64,000 nt of DNA from Anoxynatronum buryatiense (GTDB lineage: Bacteria > Bacillota > Clostridia > Peptostreptococcales > Tindalliaceae): positions 62,001 to 126,000 of the forward strand of contig NZ_FXUF01000008.1 in assembly GCF_900182905.1 (NCBI RefSeq), read 5' to 3'. Shown one piece after another: positions 1 to 9,148 of the stretch (the stretch's first letter is position 1; every line of letters begins with the position of its first letter). A program made the translations under genes and the position numbers. Below the pieces are notes generated by a model. That model saw only the letters and a program-made list of their open reading frames with translations. It did no database searches and was not told the DNA's origin.

Positions 1-702
1 AATCCCCGGGCTTCCCGCACCGTTCCCATTCTCAGCAAGATCACCGGTGTTCCCATGGTGAAGCTGGCAGTGGAGGCCATGCTGGGGAAAAAACTGAGCC
101 AGATGGGCTGGGGAACAGGCATTCTTCCGGTGAAACACTATCATGCGGTGAAGGTGCCCGTGTTCTCCGCAGAAAAGCTGACAGATGTGGATATGGCTCT
201 GGGGCCTGAAATGAAATCCACCGGTGAGGTGCTGGGCCTCGATCCCGTCTATGAAATTGCTTTGCTGAAAGGATTTCTGGCGTCGGGCATTCGCATGCAG
301 GAGACCGGCGGAATCTATTTCTCTCTGAGCCAGCGGGAAAAAGAAGACGGCATGAAGCTGGCCCGCAGCTGGCAGGCCATGGGATTCACCTGCTATGGTT
401 CCAATGGAACCGCGGCCTATCTTCAGTCCCAGGGAATCCACTGCACCCCCCTGCCGGAAGAAGAACTGCTGGGTGCCATTCAGGATGAAACCATTCAGAT
501 GATCATCAACACCCCCACCCAGGGGCAGATGGCCGGCAGCCGGGGGTTCCAGGTGCGCAAGCTGGGTATCCTGTACAAGCTGCCCACCTTCACTTCACTG
601 GATACAGCGGCGGCCTACCTGCAGGCCATGAAGGTCTACCACAGGCTGCCCACCCTGCAGTACCGGCGCCTCAACGAGTATCTGGAAATGAAACCGGTTT
701 GA
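1..702 (+). CDS. carB: Carbamoyl-phosphate synthase large subunit, C-terminal part
   Basis: The frame is open from base 1, so this is the 3' end of a longer gene; 233 residues are visible of a protein usually near 1070. It begins with NPRASRTVP, the conserved end of the second ATP-grasp half, and runs into the methylglyoxal-synthase-like C-terminal domain (INTPTQG, then GFQVRKLGILYKLP) where allosteric effectors bind in this family. The full enzyme makes carbamoyl phosphate from bicarbonate, ammonia and ATP for pyrimidine and arginine synthesis. carA would be expected upstream, outside the window. A strong intrinsic terminator follows. Confidence 0.95.
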   Translation, partial: NPRASRTVPILSKITGVPMVKLAVEAMLGKKLSQMGWGTGILPVKHYHAVKVPVFSAEKLTDVDMALGPEMKSTGEVLGLDPVYEIALLKGFLASGIRMQETGGIYFSLSQREKEDGMKLARSWQAMGFTCYGSNGTAAYLQSQGIHCTPLPEEELLGAIQDETIQMIINTPTQGQMAGSRGFQVRKLGILYKLPTFTSLDTAAAYLQAMKVYHRLPTLQYRRLNEYLEMKPV

Positions 703-758
703 AGCGCATAGCCTCATGAACAGGACTCCTGCTCGTCACGTTGTTTCTCATCATCTCT

Positions 759-797
759 CACCGCCTGCCGGCGATTCCGGCGGGCGGTGGTTTTTTT
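759..797 (+). terminator. Rho-independent terminator after carB
   Basis: A GC-rich hairpin (arms ACCGCCTGCCGG and CCGGCGGGCGGT around a 5-nt loop) is followed by seven T residues, and so separates carB from the next unit. Confidence 0.9.
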
Positions 798-881
798 GTG
801 ACTGTTGTTGTACAATAAGAGGAATGAATACACAGTGAGCTGCCAGTGAAGCAGTCAACCGTGAAACGGGAGGCAACCCCC

Positions 882-2069
882 TTGTCCAAAGTCATTGCCG
901 TAGGTTGTGGCCGTTACGACCTGGCCGCCGTCACCATTAAACTGGAAGCTGCCCTGGAAGCCCTTGGCGGCATCCATCACCTGATTCCCCGGGGAAGCCG
1001 TGTTTTTCTGAAGGTGAATCTTCTCACAGGGCGTCCGCCGGAAGAAGCGGTGACCACCCACCCGGTGGTGGTACAGGCGGTGGCGGCCCTGCTGAAAGAC
1101 GCGGGCATGGAAGTGGTCATTGGTGACAGTCCTGCCGGCCCTTTTACAGCTGCCCGCATGAAACAGATTTACCGGGTGACGGGAATGGAAGCGGCGGCCG
1201 CCGCTGCAGGCGTGTCTCTCAATGAGAACCTGGAAGCGGCCATGATTTCTCATCCTCAGGCCCATCGCTTAAAGCAGTTTGAAATGATGACTGCGGTGCA
1301 GGAAGCCGACACCGTGATATCCCTGTGCAAAATGAAAACCCACAGCATGACTTTGATGACCGGAGCAGTGAAAAATCTCTTTGGAGTGATGCCTGGTTTA
1401 ACAAAGGCGGCTCTGCATTTTCGCTTTCCCCAGCTGGCAGATTTTGCCCATGCCATGGTGGATATTTGCGAGAAAGTCAATCCGGTGCTTTCCATCATGG
1501 ACGGCATTGAAGGAATGGAAGGGGCCGGCCCCTCAGCGGGAACGGTTACCCCGGCAGGCGTGCTGCTTCTTTCCACCAACCCCCACCAGCTTGACCTGGC
1601 CGCCGCCAGGTGGATGGGCATTTCCCCCGACCAGGTACCGCTGCTGGCGGCTGCACGGGAACGGGGTCTCTATCACCCCGGTGATGCAGCATCTGTTCCT
1701 CCCGGTGGCGCGATGACAACCCAGTGGGTGAGCCTGACACCGGAAGCAGCGGCGGTGAAACCCTTTCAGACCCCTGTTATCCATGAGCCGGACTTTCTGC
1801 GGCGGTATCAGCAGGTGCCCCTGTTGGGGCCGGGGCTGGCGGCCGTCAGCAACCGGTGGCTGCGCCCCAGACCCGTTGTCATCCCTGAAAAATGCATCAG
1901 TTGCAGTGAATGCAAGATTATTTGTCCGGCAGCGGCCATCACCATGGTTAACCGCCGGCCTGAATTCGATCTGACCAAATGTATTCGATGCTTCTGCTGT
2001 CAGGAAATTTGTCCTGCAAAAGCCATTGAAATCTACCGGTCAGCTTTGCTGAAGAAGATGGCCCCCTGA
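882..2069 (+). CDS. DUF362 protein with C-terminal 2x[4Fe-4S] ferredoxin domain
   Basis: The protein has about 395 residues. The first 300 or so match the DUF362 family; the C-terminus carries two [4Fe-4S] motifs, CISCSECKIICP and CIRCFCCQEICP. Function is unknown; such proteins are common in anaerobes and are presumed soluble redox proteins. I chose the TTG at 882 because GGGAGG lies 8 nt upstream; a GTG at 846 is in frame but has no good ribosome site. The gene lies just upstream of ispE with 23 nt between them, so the two are probably co-transcribed. Confidence 0.85.
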   Translation: MSKVIAVGCGRYDLAAVTIKLEAALEALGGIHHLIPRGSRVFLKVNLLTGRPPEEAVTTHPVVVQAVAALLKDAGMEVVIGDSPAGPFTAARMKQIYRVTGMEAAAAAAGVSLNENLEAAMISHPQAHRLKQFEMMTAVQEADTVISLCKMKTHSMTLMTGAVKNLFGVMPGLTKAALHFRFPQLADFAHAMVDICEKVNPVLSIMDGIEGMEGAGPSAGTVTPAGVLLLSTNPHQLDLAAARWMGISPDQVPLLAAARERGLYHPGDAASVPPGGAMTTQWVSLTPEAAAVKPFQTPVIHEPDFLRRYQQVPLLGPGLAAVSNRWLRPRPVVIPEKCISCSECKIICPAAAITMVNRRPEFDLTKCIRCFCCQEICPAKAIEIYRSALLKKMAP

Positions 2070-2092
2070 CCAACTACCCAAGGAGAACCGCC

Positions 2093-2986
2093 ATGACAAA
2101 CGAATCACACGGCCCGACACTCACCCTGCAGGCCCATGCTAAAATCAACCTTTCGCTGGACGTCCTTCATAAACGGCGTGATGGATACCATCACCTGTGC
2201 ATGATCATGCAGGAAATCAGCCTCCATGATGAAGTGCACCTGAGGCTGACACCTGAGCCGGGAATCCGGCTGACCACCAACGCCGGTTTTCTGCCCGTTG
2301 ATCAGGGCAACATTGCCTGGAAGGCGGCGGAAAGACTGGCCCGGGGAGCCGGTGTATCACTGGAAAGCCAAGGAGTGGCCATCCACATCGACAAACAGAT
2401 ACCGGTCGCTGCGGGACTGGCCGGCGGCAGCGCCGATGCCGCGGCAGTGTTGAAAGGGCTGAATGCCCTCTGGCGGCTGGGACTCAGCCTGGAAGAACTG
2501 CAACTGATCAGCCTGCCTCTGGGGGCAGACATTCCCTACTGCCTCATGGGTGGCACGGCCCTGGCCGAAGGCATCGGTGAACGGCTGACACCCCTCACCC
2601 TGGCAAAACCTTTTTGGGTGGTGCTGGTGAAACCACCGGTGTCTGTTTCTACCCGGGAAGTTTATGAAGCCCTGAAACTGGATGAAATTGAAGAGCGGCC
2701 AGACACCCTGGCCCTTATTGAAGCCCTGGCCCAGGCGGACAGCCTGACCATGGCGGGTGCCATGGCCAATGTACTGGAAACAGTCACCATTCCCCAGGTG
2801 CCGGAAATCGGCGAGTTAAAACGCCGGCTGCTGGCCTTGAACGCCACAGCCAGTCTTATGAGCGGCAGCGGGCCCACTGTTTTTGGACTTTTCAAAGATC
2901 AGGAAAAGGCCCGGTCTGCCGGGGAAAAGCTGAAACGACTGTACCGGGAAGTGCATGTGGTGCATACTCTCAGGCGGTCACAATGA
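2093..2986 (+). CDS. ispE: 4-diphosphocytidyl-2-C-methyl-D-erythritol kinase
   Basis: The protein has 297 residues, normal for IspE, a GHMP-family kinase that phosphorylates CDP-methylerythritol in the MEP isoprenoid pathway. The N-terminal AKINLSLDVLHKRRDGYH and the glycine-rich ATP loop PVAAGLAGGSADAAA (about residues 103-117) are diagnostic, as is the late GSGPTVFGLF. AAGGAG precedes the ATG. The neighbouring ddl suggests a cell-envelope precursor unit, since IspE ultimately feeds undecaprenyl phosphate synthesis. Confidence 0.96.
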   Translation: MTNESHGPTLTLQAHAKINLSLDVLHKRRDGYHHLCMIMQEISLHDEVHLRLTPEPGIRLTTNAGFLPVDQGNIAWKAAERLARGAGVSLESQGVAIHIDKQIPVAAGLAGGSADAAAVLKGLNALWRLGLSLEELQLISLPLGADIPYCLMGGTALAEGIGERLTPLTLAKPFWVVLVKPPVSVSTREVYEALKLDEIEERPDTLALIEALAQADSLTMAGAMANVLETVTIPQVPEIGELKRRLLALNATASLMSGSGPTVFGLFKDQEKARSAGEKLKRLYREVHVVHTLRRSQ

Positions 2987-3021
2987 ACAGGGCCACAGGA
3001 TCATGGCCAGGGGAGGTAACC

Positions 3022-4158
3022 ATGACAAAAAAACACATTCTCGTTCTCTTCGGCGGTGCTTCTTCCGAGCATGAAGTGTCGCTGATGTCGGCGGCTTCAG
3101 TGCTGCGGGCCATGGATCGCAGCCGCTATGAAGTGCTGGCGGCGGGCATTACCCCGGAAGGCTTGTTTGAGCTTTATGAAGATCAGGCAGGTATCAATAC
3201 GAATCACTGGGAAGGATTTCCCTACCGGCGTTTTGTGCACGATCCCCGGCGGCCCCGGTTGCTCTTTTCTCCGGGAGACGGCGGTGTTTATCTGCAAAAT
3301 GAAGGGCGCGTCCAGCCGCTGACGGTGGATGTGATATTTCCTGTTCTCCACGGCCCCTTCGGCGAAGACGGCCGGTTACAGGGCCTGCTGGAAATGTGCG
3401 GTATTCCCTATGTGGGCGCCGGCGTGTTGTCGTCGGCAGTGGCCATGGATAAAGGCATCGCCAAACGCCTCTTTCATCAGGCGGGGATCCCCCAGACACC
3501 CCATGTGGAAATACGCCTTGACCCCCGGCAGCCGGCGATTCATGAGGCAGTGAACATGGTGGAAAGTCGACTGGATTATCCGGTTTTTGTGAAGCCGGCC
3601 AACCTGGGTTCCAGTGTGGGCATCAGCAAGGCAGTCTCCCGGGATGAACTGGAGAATGCCCTGCGACTGGCAGCTGCCTATGACCCCAAGGTGCTGGTGG
3701 AACAGGCGGTGGACGCCCGGGAAATCGAGTGCGCCGTGCTGGGCAGTCGGAATCCGGTGGTCTCTGTACCGGCAGAAGTATTGCCCTCCCATGATTTTTA
3801 TGATTACGAAGATAAATATTTTTCCGGCACCAGCCAGACCCAGGTACCGGCAAACCTGACACGGGAGATGACGGAGCGGGTGCAGCAGATGGCACTGCAG
3901 GTTTATCAGCTGCTGGAATGCGAAGGCCTGGCCAGGGTAGACCTGTTTCTGGAGCGGAACACTGACAGACTGCTGGTGAATGAGATCAACACCATGCCCG
4001 GATTCACCCACATCAGCCTTTACCCCAAAATGTGCGAAGCTTCCGGCATCCCCTACTCCCAGTTGATACACCGCCTCATTGAAGACGCTCTGGAAAAAGA
4101 GAGTGCTGTGGCGGTCAGTCCAATAGGCTGTCATCCAGCAGCAACGCCAACGAACTGA
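3022..4158 (+). CDS. ddl: D-alanine--D-alanine ligase
   Basis: An ATP-grasp ligase of about 378 residues that makes D-Ala-D-Ala for peptidoglycan. Seen: N-terminal LFGGASSEHEVSL, VKPANLGSSVGISK in the ATP-grasp domain, and the C-terminal metal-binding NEINTMPGFT. An in-frame ATG at 2983 overlaps the end of ispE, but GGGAGGTAAC sits directly before the ATG at 3022 and the family's N-terminus begins there, so 3022 is preferred. The last 20 residues are a poorly conserved tail. Confidence 0.96.
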   Translation: MTKKHILVLFGGASSEHEVSLMSAASVLRAMDRSRYEVLAAGITPEGLFELYEDQAGINTNHWEGFPYRRFVHDPRRPRLLFSPGDGGVYLQNEGRVQPLTVDVIFPVLHGPFGEDGRLQGLLEMCGIPYVGAGVLSSAVAMDKGIAKRLFHQAGIPQTPHVEIRLDPRQPAIHEAVNMVESRLDYPVFVKPANLGSSVGISKAVSRDELENALRLAAAYDPKVLVEQAVDAREIECAVLGSRNPVVSVPAEVLPSHDFYDYEDKYFSGTSQTQVPANLTREMTERVQQMALQVYQLLECEGLARVDLFLERNTDRLLVNEINTMPGFTHISLYPKMCEASGIPYSQLIHRLIEDALEKESAVAVSPIGCHPAATPTN

Positions 4159-4237
4159 AGTCCGGTGGTGGCAGCAGCGATACGCTCCGGGTATCGTTCT
4201 GGTATGCACTATTAATTTTTTGACTGGAGGACATTCT

Positions 4238-5149
4238 ATGACCGACCGAAAAAAAGTGATTCTATCCGATGTGTCCCTGCTGCTGGTGGCGGCCATGTGG
4301 GGCGGCGGTTTTTCCTTTACCAAAAATATTCTTCAGTACCTCACGCCGCTGTACTTTCTGTCGGCCCGTTTCACGCTGGCAGCACTGGTACTGGCGGTAA
4401 TCTTTTTTCCAAAAGTGAAACAGGCCACCCGGCAGGATGTGAAAAACAGCCTTTTTGTAGGGGTTTTCCTCACAGTTGCCTTTGTGGCCCAGACGGTGGG
4501 ACTGCTCTTTACCACCCCGGGCAAGCAGGCCTTCATTACCAGTGCCTATGTGGTGATGGTGCCTTTTCTCAGCTACCTGGTAAGCCGGCGCAAACCCCTT
4601 CGAAAGGAACTGGCAGGTGCTTTTCTCTGCATGGTGGGTCTGGCCATGCTCTCCCTCACCCGGGACATGCAGGTGAACCTGGGAGATGTGCTGACACTCA
4701 TTTCGGCAGTGGGCTTTGCCGGTCATATCGTGGTCATTGGTGTGTTTGCCAACCGGGTGGATACCGTTGTGATGAACGTGTATCAGTTTCTTTTGGCAGG
4801 AATCAGCTGTCTGGTGCTGGCATTGGTACTGGAGCCCTTTCCCACCAGCTTTGGATTCCCGGCCCTGTATTCACTGGCCTATCTGGTACTCTTCTCCAGC
4901 ATCGGTGCCTTTATGATTCAGGTGACAGCCCAGAAATACACGTATCCCACCCATGCCGGCATTATTCTCAGCATGGAAGCCGTTTTTGGCGCCCTCTTTG
5001 CGTTCATTTTCTGGCAGGAAATCTTCACACCGGTGATGCTGGCCGGGTGTGCCGTGATCATGATCGCCATCTTGATTACTGAAGTGGATCTGAAGAAAAA
5101 ACCGACCGAATTACCGACAGAAATGCCGGTGATGAAGGAAGGCGGGTGA
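4238..5149 (+). CDS. EamA/DMT-family transporter
   Basis: About 303 residues with ten predicted hydrophobic segments in two EamA repeats, typical of drug/metabolite exporters. The sequence LVAAMWGGGFSFTKN in the first helix is characteristic. Substrate is not inferable. CTGGAGG precedes the ATG at 4238; a TTG six codons upstream lies before that site and is rejected. Its stop overlaps the GTG start of lipB by four bases, so translation of the two is probably coupled although no lipoate-related role is implied. Confidence 0.88.
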   Translation: MTDRKKVILSDVSLLLVAAMWGGGFSFTKNILQYLTPLYFLSARFTLAALVLAVIFFPKVKQATRQDVKNSLFVGVFLTVAFVAQTVGLLFTTPGKQAFITSAYVVMVPFLSYLVSRRKPLRKELAGAFLCMVGLAMLSLTRDMQVNLGDVLTLISAVGFAGHIVVIGVFANRVDTVVMNVYQFLLAGISCLVLALVLEPFPTSFGFPALYSLAYLVLFSSIGAFMIQVTAQKYTYPTHAGIILSMEAVFGALFAFIFWQEIFTPVMLAGCAVIMIAILITEVDLKKKPTELPTEMPVMKEGG

Positions 5150-5847
5150 TTCCGGTGAAATCAGTGAGTTACGTAAATCTGGGAACCATGTCTTATCAGC
5201 CGGCCTTTGAACTCCAGGGAGCTGTCAACCGCTACCTGCAGGCCCATCCCGAAGAAACCGGGTTCCTCTTTATGGTGGAGCATCCTCCAGTGTTTACCCT
5301 GGGGCGCAACGGCCAGACAGAAGACTTTCTTTTTCCCATCGCAATGGTCAAACAGCAGGGATTCGAAGTGGTGGAAAGTAACCGGGGCGGCAACGTCACC
5401 TACCACGGGCCCGGCCAGCTGGTGGGCTACCTGCTCATCAATCTGGAGCAGTTTAAAAAAGATGTCCAGTGGTATGTCTGGTCCCTTGAAGAATGGGTGA
5501 TTCAGACTCTGGCCCGCCTGGGAATTGCGGCGGATCGGAAGCCGGCCTACCGGGGCGTCTGGGTGGGTGATGAAAAAATATGTGCCCTGGGAGTGGCCAT
5601 CAAGCGATGGCGTACCATGCATGGCTTTGCCCTGAACCATAAGACCAACATGGATCACTTTGCACTAATTAACCCCTGCGGAATCACCGAGTATGGCGTG
5701 ACATCCCTTGATAAACAGGGAATTGTCATCGACCGGGAACAACTGGTGCAGGAGATGCTGCAGATTTTCGAAGATCTTTTCCAGTGCACCCTGGAAAACA
5801 CAACCCTTGAAGAGGTGAAAGCCCGTGTCAACATTACGGAAGCCTGA
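5146..5847 (+). CDS. lipB: Octanoyl-[acyl-carrier-protein]:protein octanoyltransferase
   Basis: About 233 residues. LipB moves octanoyl groups from ACP to lipoyl domains such as that of GcvH. The signature GGNVTYHGPGQLVGYLLINL region, the catalytic lysine context EKICALGVAIKRW and the catalytic cysteine in INPCGITEYGVTSL are all present. It starts at a GTG overlapping the upstream stop; a second in-frame GTG at 5155 is possible. lipA follows with a 23-base overlap. Confidence 0.95.
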   Translation: MIPVKSVSYVNLGTMSYQPAFELQGAVNRYLQAHPEETGFLFMVEHPPVFTLGRNGQTEDFLFPIAMVKQQGFEVVESNRGGNVTYHGPGQLVGYLLINLEQFKKDVQWYVWSLEEWVIQTLARLGIAADRKPAYRGVWVGDEKICALGVAIKRWRTMHGFALNHKTNMDHFALINPCGITEYGVTSLDKQGIVIDREQLVQEMLQIFEDLFQCTLENTTLEEVKARVNITEA

Positions 5848-6706
5848 ATGGCTGAAGAAAAAAATGCCCAATAAAAAAAGCCTGGACAGCATGCAGGAAA
5901 TGGTGCGTCATCTGCGCCTTCACACTGTTTGCGAAGAGGCCAACTGCCCCAATGTGGGAGAATGTTTTGGCAACAAAACCGCCACCTTTATGATTCTGGG
6001 AGAAACCTGCACCCGGGGATGCCGCTTTTGTGCCGTTGGCAAAGGGGCAGTACTGCCCCCCGACCCGGAAGAGCCCCGCCATCTGGCGGAAGCTGTGAAA
6101 GAGCTGGGGCTGAAACATGCAGTGATCACTTCCGTCACCCGGGATGACTTGCCCGACGGTGGCGCGGCCCACTTTGCCGCAGCCATTGAGGAGGTGCGCC
6201 GCCTGAACCCCCACACCACCATTGAAGTCCTCATTCCCGATCTTCAGGGAGATGAAAAAGCCCTGCAGGTGGTGCTGGATGCCAAGCCGGAGATTCTTAA
6301 CCACAACATTGAAACTGTCCCGTCGCTCTATGCCAAGGTGCGGCCGGAAGCCAGCTTTGACCGGTCGGTGGAACTGCTGCGAAGGGTGAAGGCTTACAAC
6401 CCTGCCATTTTGTCCAAAACCGGTATCATGGTGGGGCTGGGAGAAACGCCGGCAGAAATGACCACTGTCATGGAACGTTTGGTGGCCGTGGGCTGTGATA
6501 TTTTCACCATCGGCCAGTACCTGCAGCCTTCCAAGGAACATTTACCGGTGGAAGCATATGTGACACCGGAACAGTTTGAAGCCTACAAAGAGGAAGGCCT
6601 GGCCCTGGGCCTGGCTTTCGTGGAAAGCGGCCCCTTTATTCGCAGCTCCTACAACGCCGTTCGGGCGCTGGATGCCGTCAGGCAAAAAACCTCCCAACTA
6701 AAATGA
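5825..6706 (+). CDS. lipA: Lipoyl synthase (radical SAM)
   Basis: The protein has 293 residues. It inserts two sulfurs into protein-bound octanoyl groups. Both cluster motifs are intact: the auxiliary cluster C36-x4-C41-x5-C47 and the radical-SAM C62-x3-C66-x2-C69 (CTRGCRFC). It starts at GTG 5825 inside the lipB end, with GAGGTG 8 nt upstream, giving the usual N-terminus LRKPEWLKKK. With lipB it supplies lipoate, needed by the gcvH product near the other end of the window. Confidence 0.96.
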   Translation: MSTLRKPEWLKKKMPNKKSLDSMQEMVRHLRLHTVCEEANCPNVGECFGNKTATFMILGETCTRGCRFCAVGKGAVLPPDPEEPRHLAEAVKELGLKHAVITSVTRDDLPDGGAAHFAAAIEEVRRLNPHTTIEVLIPDLQGDEKALQVVLDAKPEILNHNIETVPSLYAKVRPEASFDRSVELLRRVKAYNPAILSKTGIMVGLGETPAEMTTVMERLVAVGCDIFTIGQYLQPSKEHLPVEAYVTPEQFEAYKEEGLALGLAFVESGPFIRSSYNAVRALDAVRQKTSQLK

Positions 6707-6720
6707 AGCACGTCACAATC

Positions 6721-6760
6721 AAAAAGTGCCTCTCCATTAAAATCAGGAGAGGCACTTTTT
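6721..6760. terminator. Bidirectional intrinsic terminator
   Basis: A perfect hairpin with arms AAAAAGTGCCTCTCC and GGAGAGGCACTTTTT lies between convergent lipA (+) and the ytfJ-like gene (-). T runs on both strands suit termination in both directions. Confidence 0.92.
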
Positions 6761-6768
6761 AATATTGG

Positions 6769-7167
6769 TTATTCAGCGGTTTCTTCGGTATCAGCAGCCG
6801 CTTCTTTGTGAGTGCCGCAGCAGCCGGAAAAATCCATTTTTTCCAGAATGTCCGGCACCAGGTCCACCAGCTTTTCCAGGCCGCCCCGGTTGTTGATGGG
6901 GAGCACTTCCACCTGGCCGTCACGAATGACCAGTACAGCGGTGGGAATGGCCCGGGCGCCGACGCCGCTTCCGCCGCCGGTTCCTTTGTTGCCTTTTTCA
7001 TCGGTGCCGTCGCCGCCGCCCAGGCCCAGGCCGAAGGAGATGTTCAGCAGGGGAATAAGGGTGACACTGCCCACTTGCATGGGTTCGCCCACAACAGTCT
7101 TGGAGGTGAAGAATTTCTCCAGCTTTTCAAAAAGAACAGATGCATTTTCACTTAAATTAATGGACAT
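6769..7167 (-). CDS. ytfJ: GerW/YtfJ-family sporulation protein
   Basis: About 132 residues. The central GLGLGGGDG stretch, the glycine-rich GTGGGSGVGARAIPTAVLVI and the late VDLVPDILEKM match the spore YtfJ (GerW) family, which is linked to spore germination in Bacillus. The ATG at 7167 follows AAAGGAGG; the longer frame upstream is low-complexity and rejected. It is the last gene of an operon behind an ECF sigma factor, anti-sigma factor and a YtfI-like gene. The ytfI-ytfJ pairing is conserved in sporulating Firmicutes. Confidence 0.85.
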   Translation of the reverse strand: MSINLSENASVLFEKLEKFFTSKTVVGEPMQVGSVTLIPLLNISFGLGLGGGDGTDEKGNKGTGGGSGVGARAIPTAVLVIRDGQVEVLPINNRGGLEKLVDLVPDILEKMDFSGCCGTHKEAAADTEETAE

Positions 7168-7256
7168 GGGTGTTCCTCCTTTTTCTTGGTGGTTCATTTT
7201 GGTAGTTGGTAGTTGGTTAGTGGTTGTTGTTGACGGGTGATGGTGACTGTCTTGCA

Positions 7257-8042
7257 CTATGATGATGAAGCTCCATGTGATGCGGCGGAGGCTTCTGATG
7301 TCCTGGAACCGGACTTGTTGCGGTGTTTTCTCAGCAGCGGCCACCAGATCCGGCGTACCGGTTTCGCCAGAATCAACTGCAGGGCGGCGGCGAGAAAGGC
7401 GATGGGAACCAGAGAACCCTTGATGTTGCCGGATACATCCACCAGGCTGTCATGAAAGACAGGTTGCAGTTGAAGGGTCTGGTGGGGCCAGACGGCAAAG
7501 AGGGCCATGAGAAAGTTGTTGATCACGGCGGTCTGGTAGGGGTCGGGAAGTCCATACACCACTTTGATGCGAAAGATCTGGGGTCGCAGGGCTTTCCAGA
7601 TTTTTTGAAGAAAGCGCCGGATGGCGGCAAACAGGTCCCGGGTGAGGGCCTCCCGCAGGTGATCCAGTGCCTCTGAAAAGCTGAGGGCAGGTTTCTTCCG
7701 GGGCGATTCTGAGGACACGGATGGTGCACCTGTTGCCCCGGTGGCTGTCTGGTTGTTGGTGCCATCTTTCGGTGCTTTCTCTTTTTTGGCAGCCGTCATG
7801 GATATTTTTTTAGAAATACCGGCAACTGTCACAGTTGTCTCAAGGTGCCTGAAATCATTGGTGAAAACCTTCAGACGAAGCAGTCCCCAGAAAAGGGAAA
7901 CCTGCCCCTTGCCTTCCTTCGTATCCTCAGCATATCGGCCTGACGCCTGGTAGCCAATGGGAGCCACCAGCACCAGCAGGATCAAGGCCAGTACAATCAA
8001 TAACAGCCATAACAGTATTTTCAGTAAAATCATCAGCATCAC
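7257..8042 (-). CDS. DUF2953 (YtfI-like) membrane protein
   Basis: About 261 residues with one strong N-terminal hydrophobic helix (residues 2-30) and a soluble remainder. YtfI-like DUF2953 proteins neighbour ytfJ in many spore formers; the biochemical role is unknown. The GTG at 8042 overlaps the stop of the anti-sigma gene by four bases (an ATG at 8039 is an alternative), implying coupled translation. A low-complexity stretch rich in K, T and S near residues 85-110 probably links two parts of the protein. Confidence 0.75.
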   Translation of the reverse strand: MMLMILLKILLWLLLIVLALILLVLVAPIGYQASGRYAEDTKEGKGQVSLFWGLLRLKVFTNDFRHLETTVTVAGISKKISMTAAKKEKAPKDGTNNQTATGATGAPSVSSESPRKKPALSFSEALDHLREALTRDLFAAIRRFLQKIWKALRPQIFRIKVVYGLPDPYQTAVINNFLMALFAVWPHQTLQLQPVFHDSLVDVSGNIKGSLVPIAFLAAALQLILAKPVRRIWWPLLRKHRNKSGSRTSEASAASHGASSS

Positions 8043-8488
8043 CTGGCCAGGAGGGCCTTCCCTTTCTGGCGGAGAAACCGGCCGGTTTTTTGTTTGATCT
8101 GGTTCACCATAAAGCGGGTGGTCTTTTCAGTGATTTTCGCTCCCAGTGACAGACCAGGGAGCCACTGCACATATCGGGTGGTGTTACGGGCAATGTGTTT
8201 TTGAAGTTTTAACAGGGTGCCGGGAGTCAGGGTGCTGTTCCCGCTTTTCAGGTAATCTGTCAGCCACTGCTCCTGGAGTAACATCAGGGCCGGAGGAATC
8301 GCCGGAGGTTCATCGCTGCTCAGGGCCGTGAAAAGATGACGAAAGACAGTGACGGCGGCGCGGCAGTGAGGGCACTGTTCCAGATGACCTTCATAAAGAA
8401 GTTGCTCCGCGGGAGAGAGGGCTTCATCCAGATAACTTTGTGCCCAACGTTCCTGCAAACGGCAGCATGCGTGGGGTGATGGTTTCAT
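8039..8488 (-). CDS. Anti-sigma factor with N-terminal zinc finger
   Basis: 149 residues. The N-terminal part contains H-x3-C-x2-C (GHLEQCPHC), the zinc-binding anti-sigma motif. No clear transmembrane helix is visible, so it may be cytoplasmic. It begins at an ATG overlapping the sigma factor stop (ATGA), with AAAGGAGGGAGCAGG upstream. This pairing is the standard arrangement in which the second protein sequesters the ECF sigma factor until a signal releases it. Confidence 0.8.
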   Translation of the reverse strand: MKPSPHACCRLQERWAQSYLDEALSPAEQLLYEGHLEQCPHCRAAVTVFRHLFTALSSDEPPAIPPALMLLQEQWLTDYLKSGNSTLTPGTLLKLQKHIARNTTRYVQWLPGLSLGAKITEKTTRFMVNQIKQKTGRFLRQKGKALLAR

Positions 8489-9084
8489 CCTGCTCCCTCC
8501 TTTGGATTGTAGTGAGTTCCTTTGTCATTTTCCTGCTGCTGCAGAGCGGCCCGCAGTGCCTGTCTTCCCCGGTGGAGGTAGGTTTTTACCGTTCCCAGAG
8601 GTTCCTGCATCTCCTGGGCAATGGCTTCATAGCTGAACCCTTCTCCGTGGCGCAGATGTATGGCGGTGCGCATCTTTTCCGGCAATTGAAGGAGGGTGTG
8701 GCGCAGCAGCTGGCGGGTTTCTTTTAGAAGGATCTGGTCTTCCACCTGTTGGGGATCAGGCAGCAAATCCTCCAGCGTGCTTTCGGTTTCATCGGTGACC
8801 CACTGCAGTGAAAGGGACGGGGCAGGCTTTTGCCGCAGGTACGAGACGCAGGTATTGGCAGCGATGCGGCGCAGCCAGGGGGCCAGGGGACGGCTGGCAT
8901 CAAAGGTGTGGATGCCACGAAAAACTTTCAGCCAGGTTTCCTGCATCAAATCCAGTGTATCTTCACGGGATTGGGTATAATAAAAGCAGGTACGATAAAC
9001 CAACGGGCCGTAAGAGTGCATCAGTGCCCGAAATCCTTCCGGATCATTGGCCTGGCATTTTTGTATCATCATGTGTTCAGTCAT
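8485..9084 (-). CDS. ECF-type RNA polymerase sigma factor
   Basis: About 199 residues. Region 2 is seen around DLMQETWLKVFRGIHTFD and APWLRRIAANTCVSYLR; region 4 around LPEKMRTAIHLRHGEGFSYEAIAQ with the helix-turn-helix EPLGTVKTYLHRGRQALR. The start is uncertain: the ATG at 9084 gives the usual short lead-in, while an in-frame GTG at 9120 would add 12 residues. It heads a four-gene minus-strand operon and has an ECF-like promoter upstream, which would fit autoregulation. Confidence 0.9.
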   Translation of the reverse strand: MTEHMMIQKCQANDPEGFRALMHSYGPLVYRTCFYYTQSREDTLDLMQETWLKVFRGIHTFDASRPLAPWLRRIAANTCVSYLRQKPAPSLSLQWVTDETESTLEDLLPDPQQVEDQILLKETRQLLRHTLLQLPEKMRTAIHLRHGEGFSYEAIAQEMQEPLGTVKTYLHRGRQALRAALQQQENDKGTHYNPKEGAG

Positions 9085-9148
9085 ACTCACGTGCAGCAGC
9101 CCCGCTTTCCCTGACGGCACCCGGGTGCGAAAGGTCCCTTTACCATCC

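Noticed and set aside
3376-4323. 315-codon open frame on the minus strand
   Set aside because: It lies opposite ddl and the start of the EamA gene, is rich in H, Q and G as expected of a shadow frame, and has no family resemblance.
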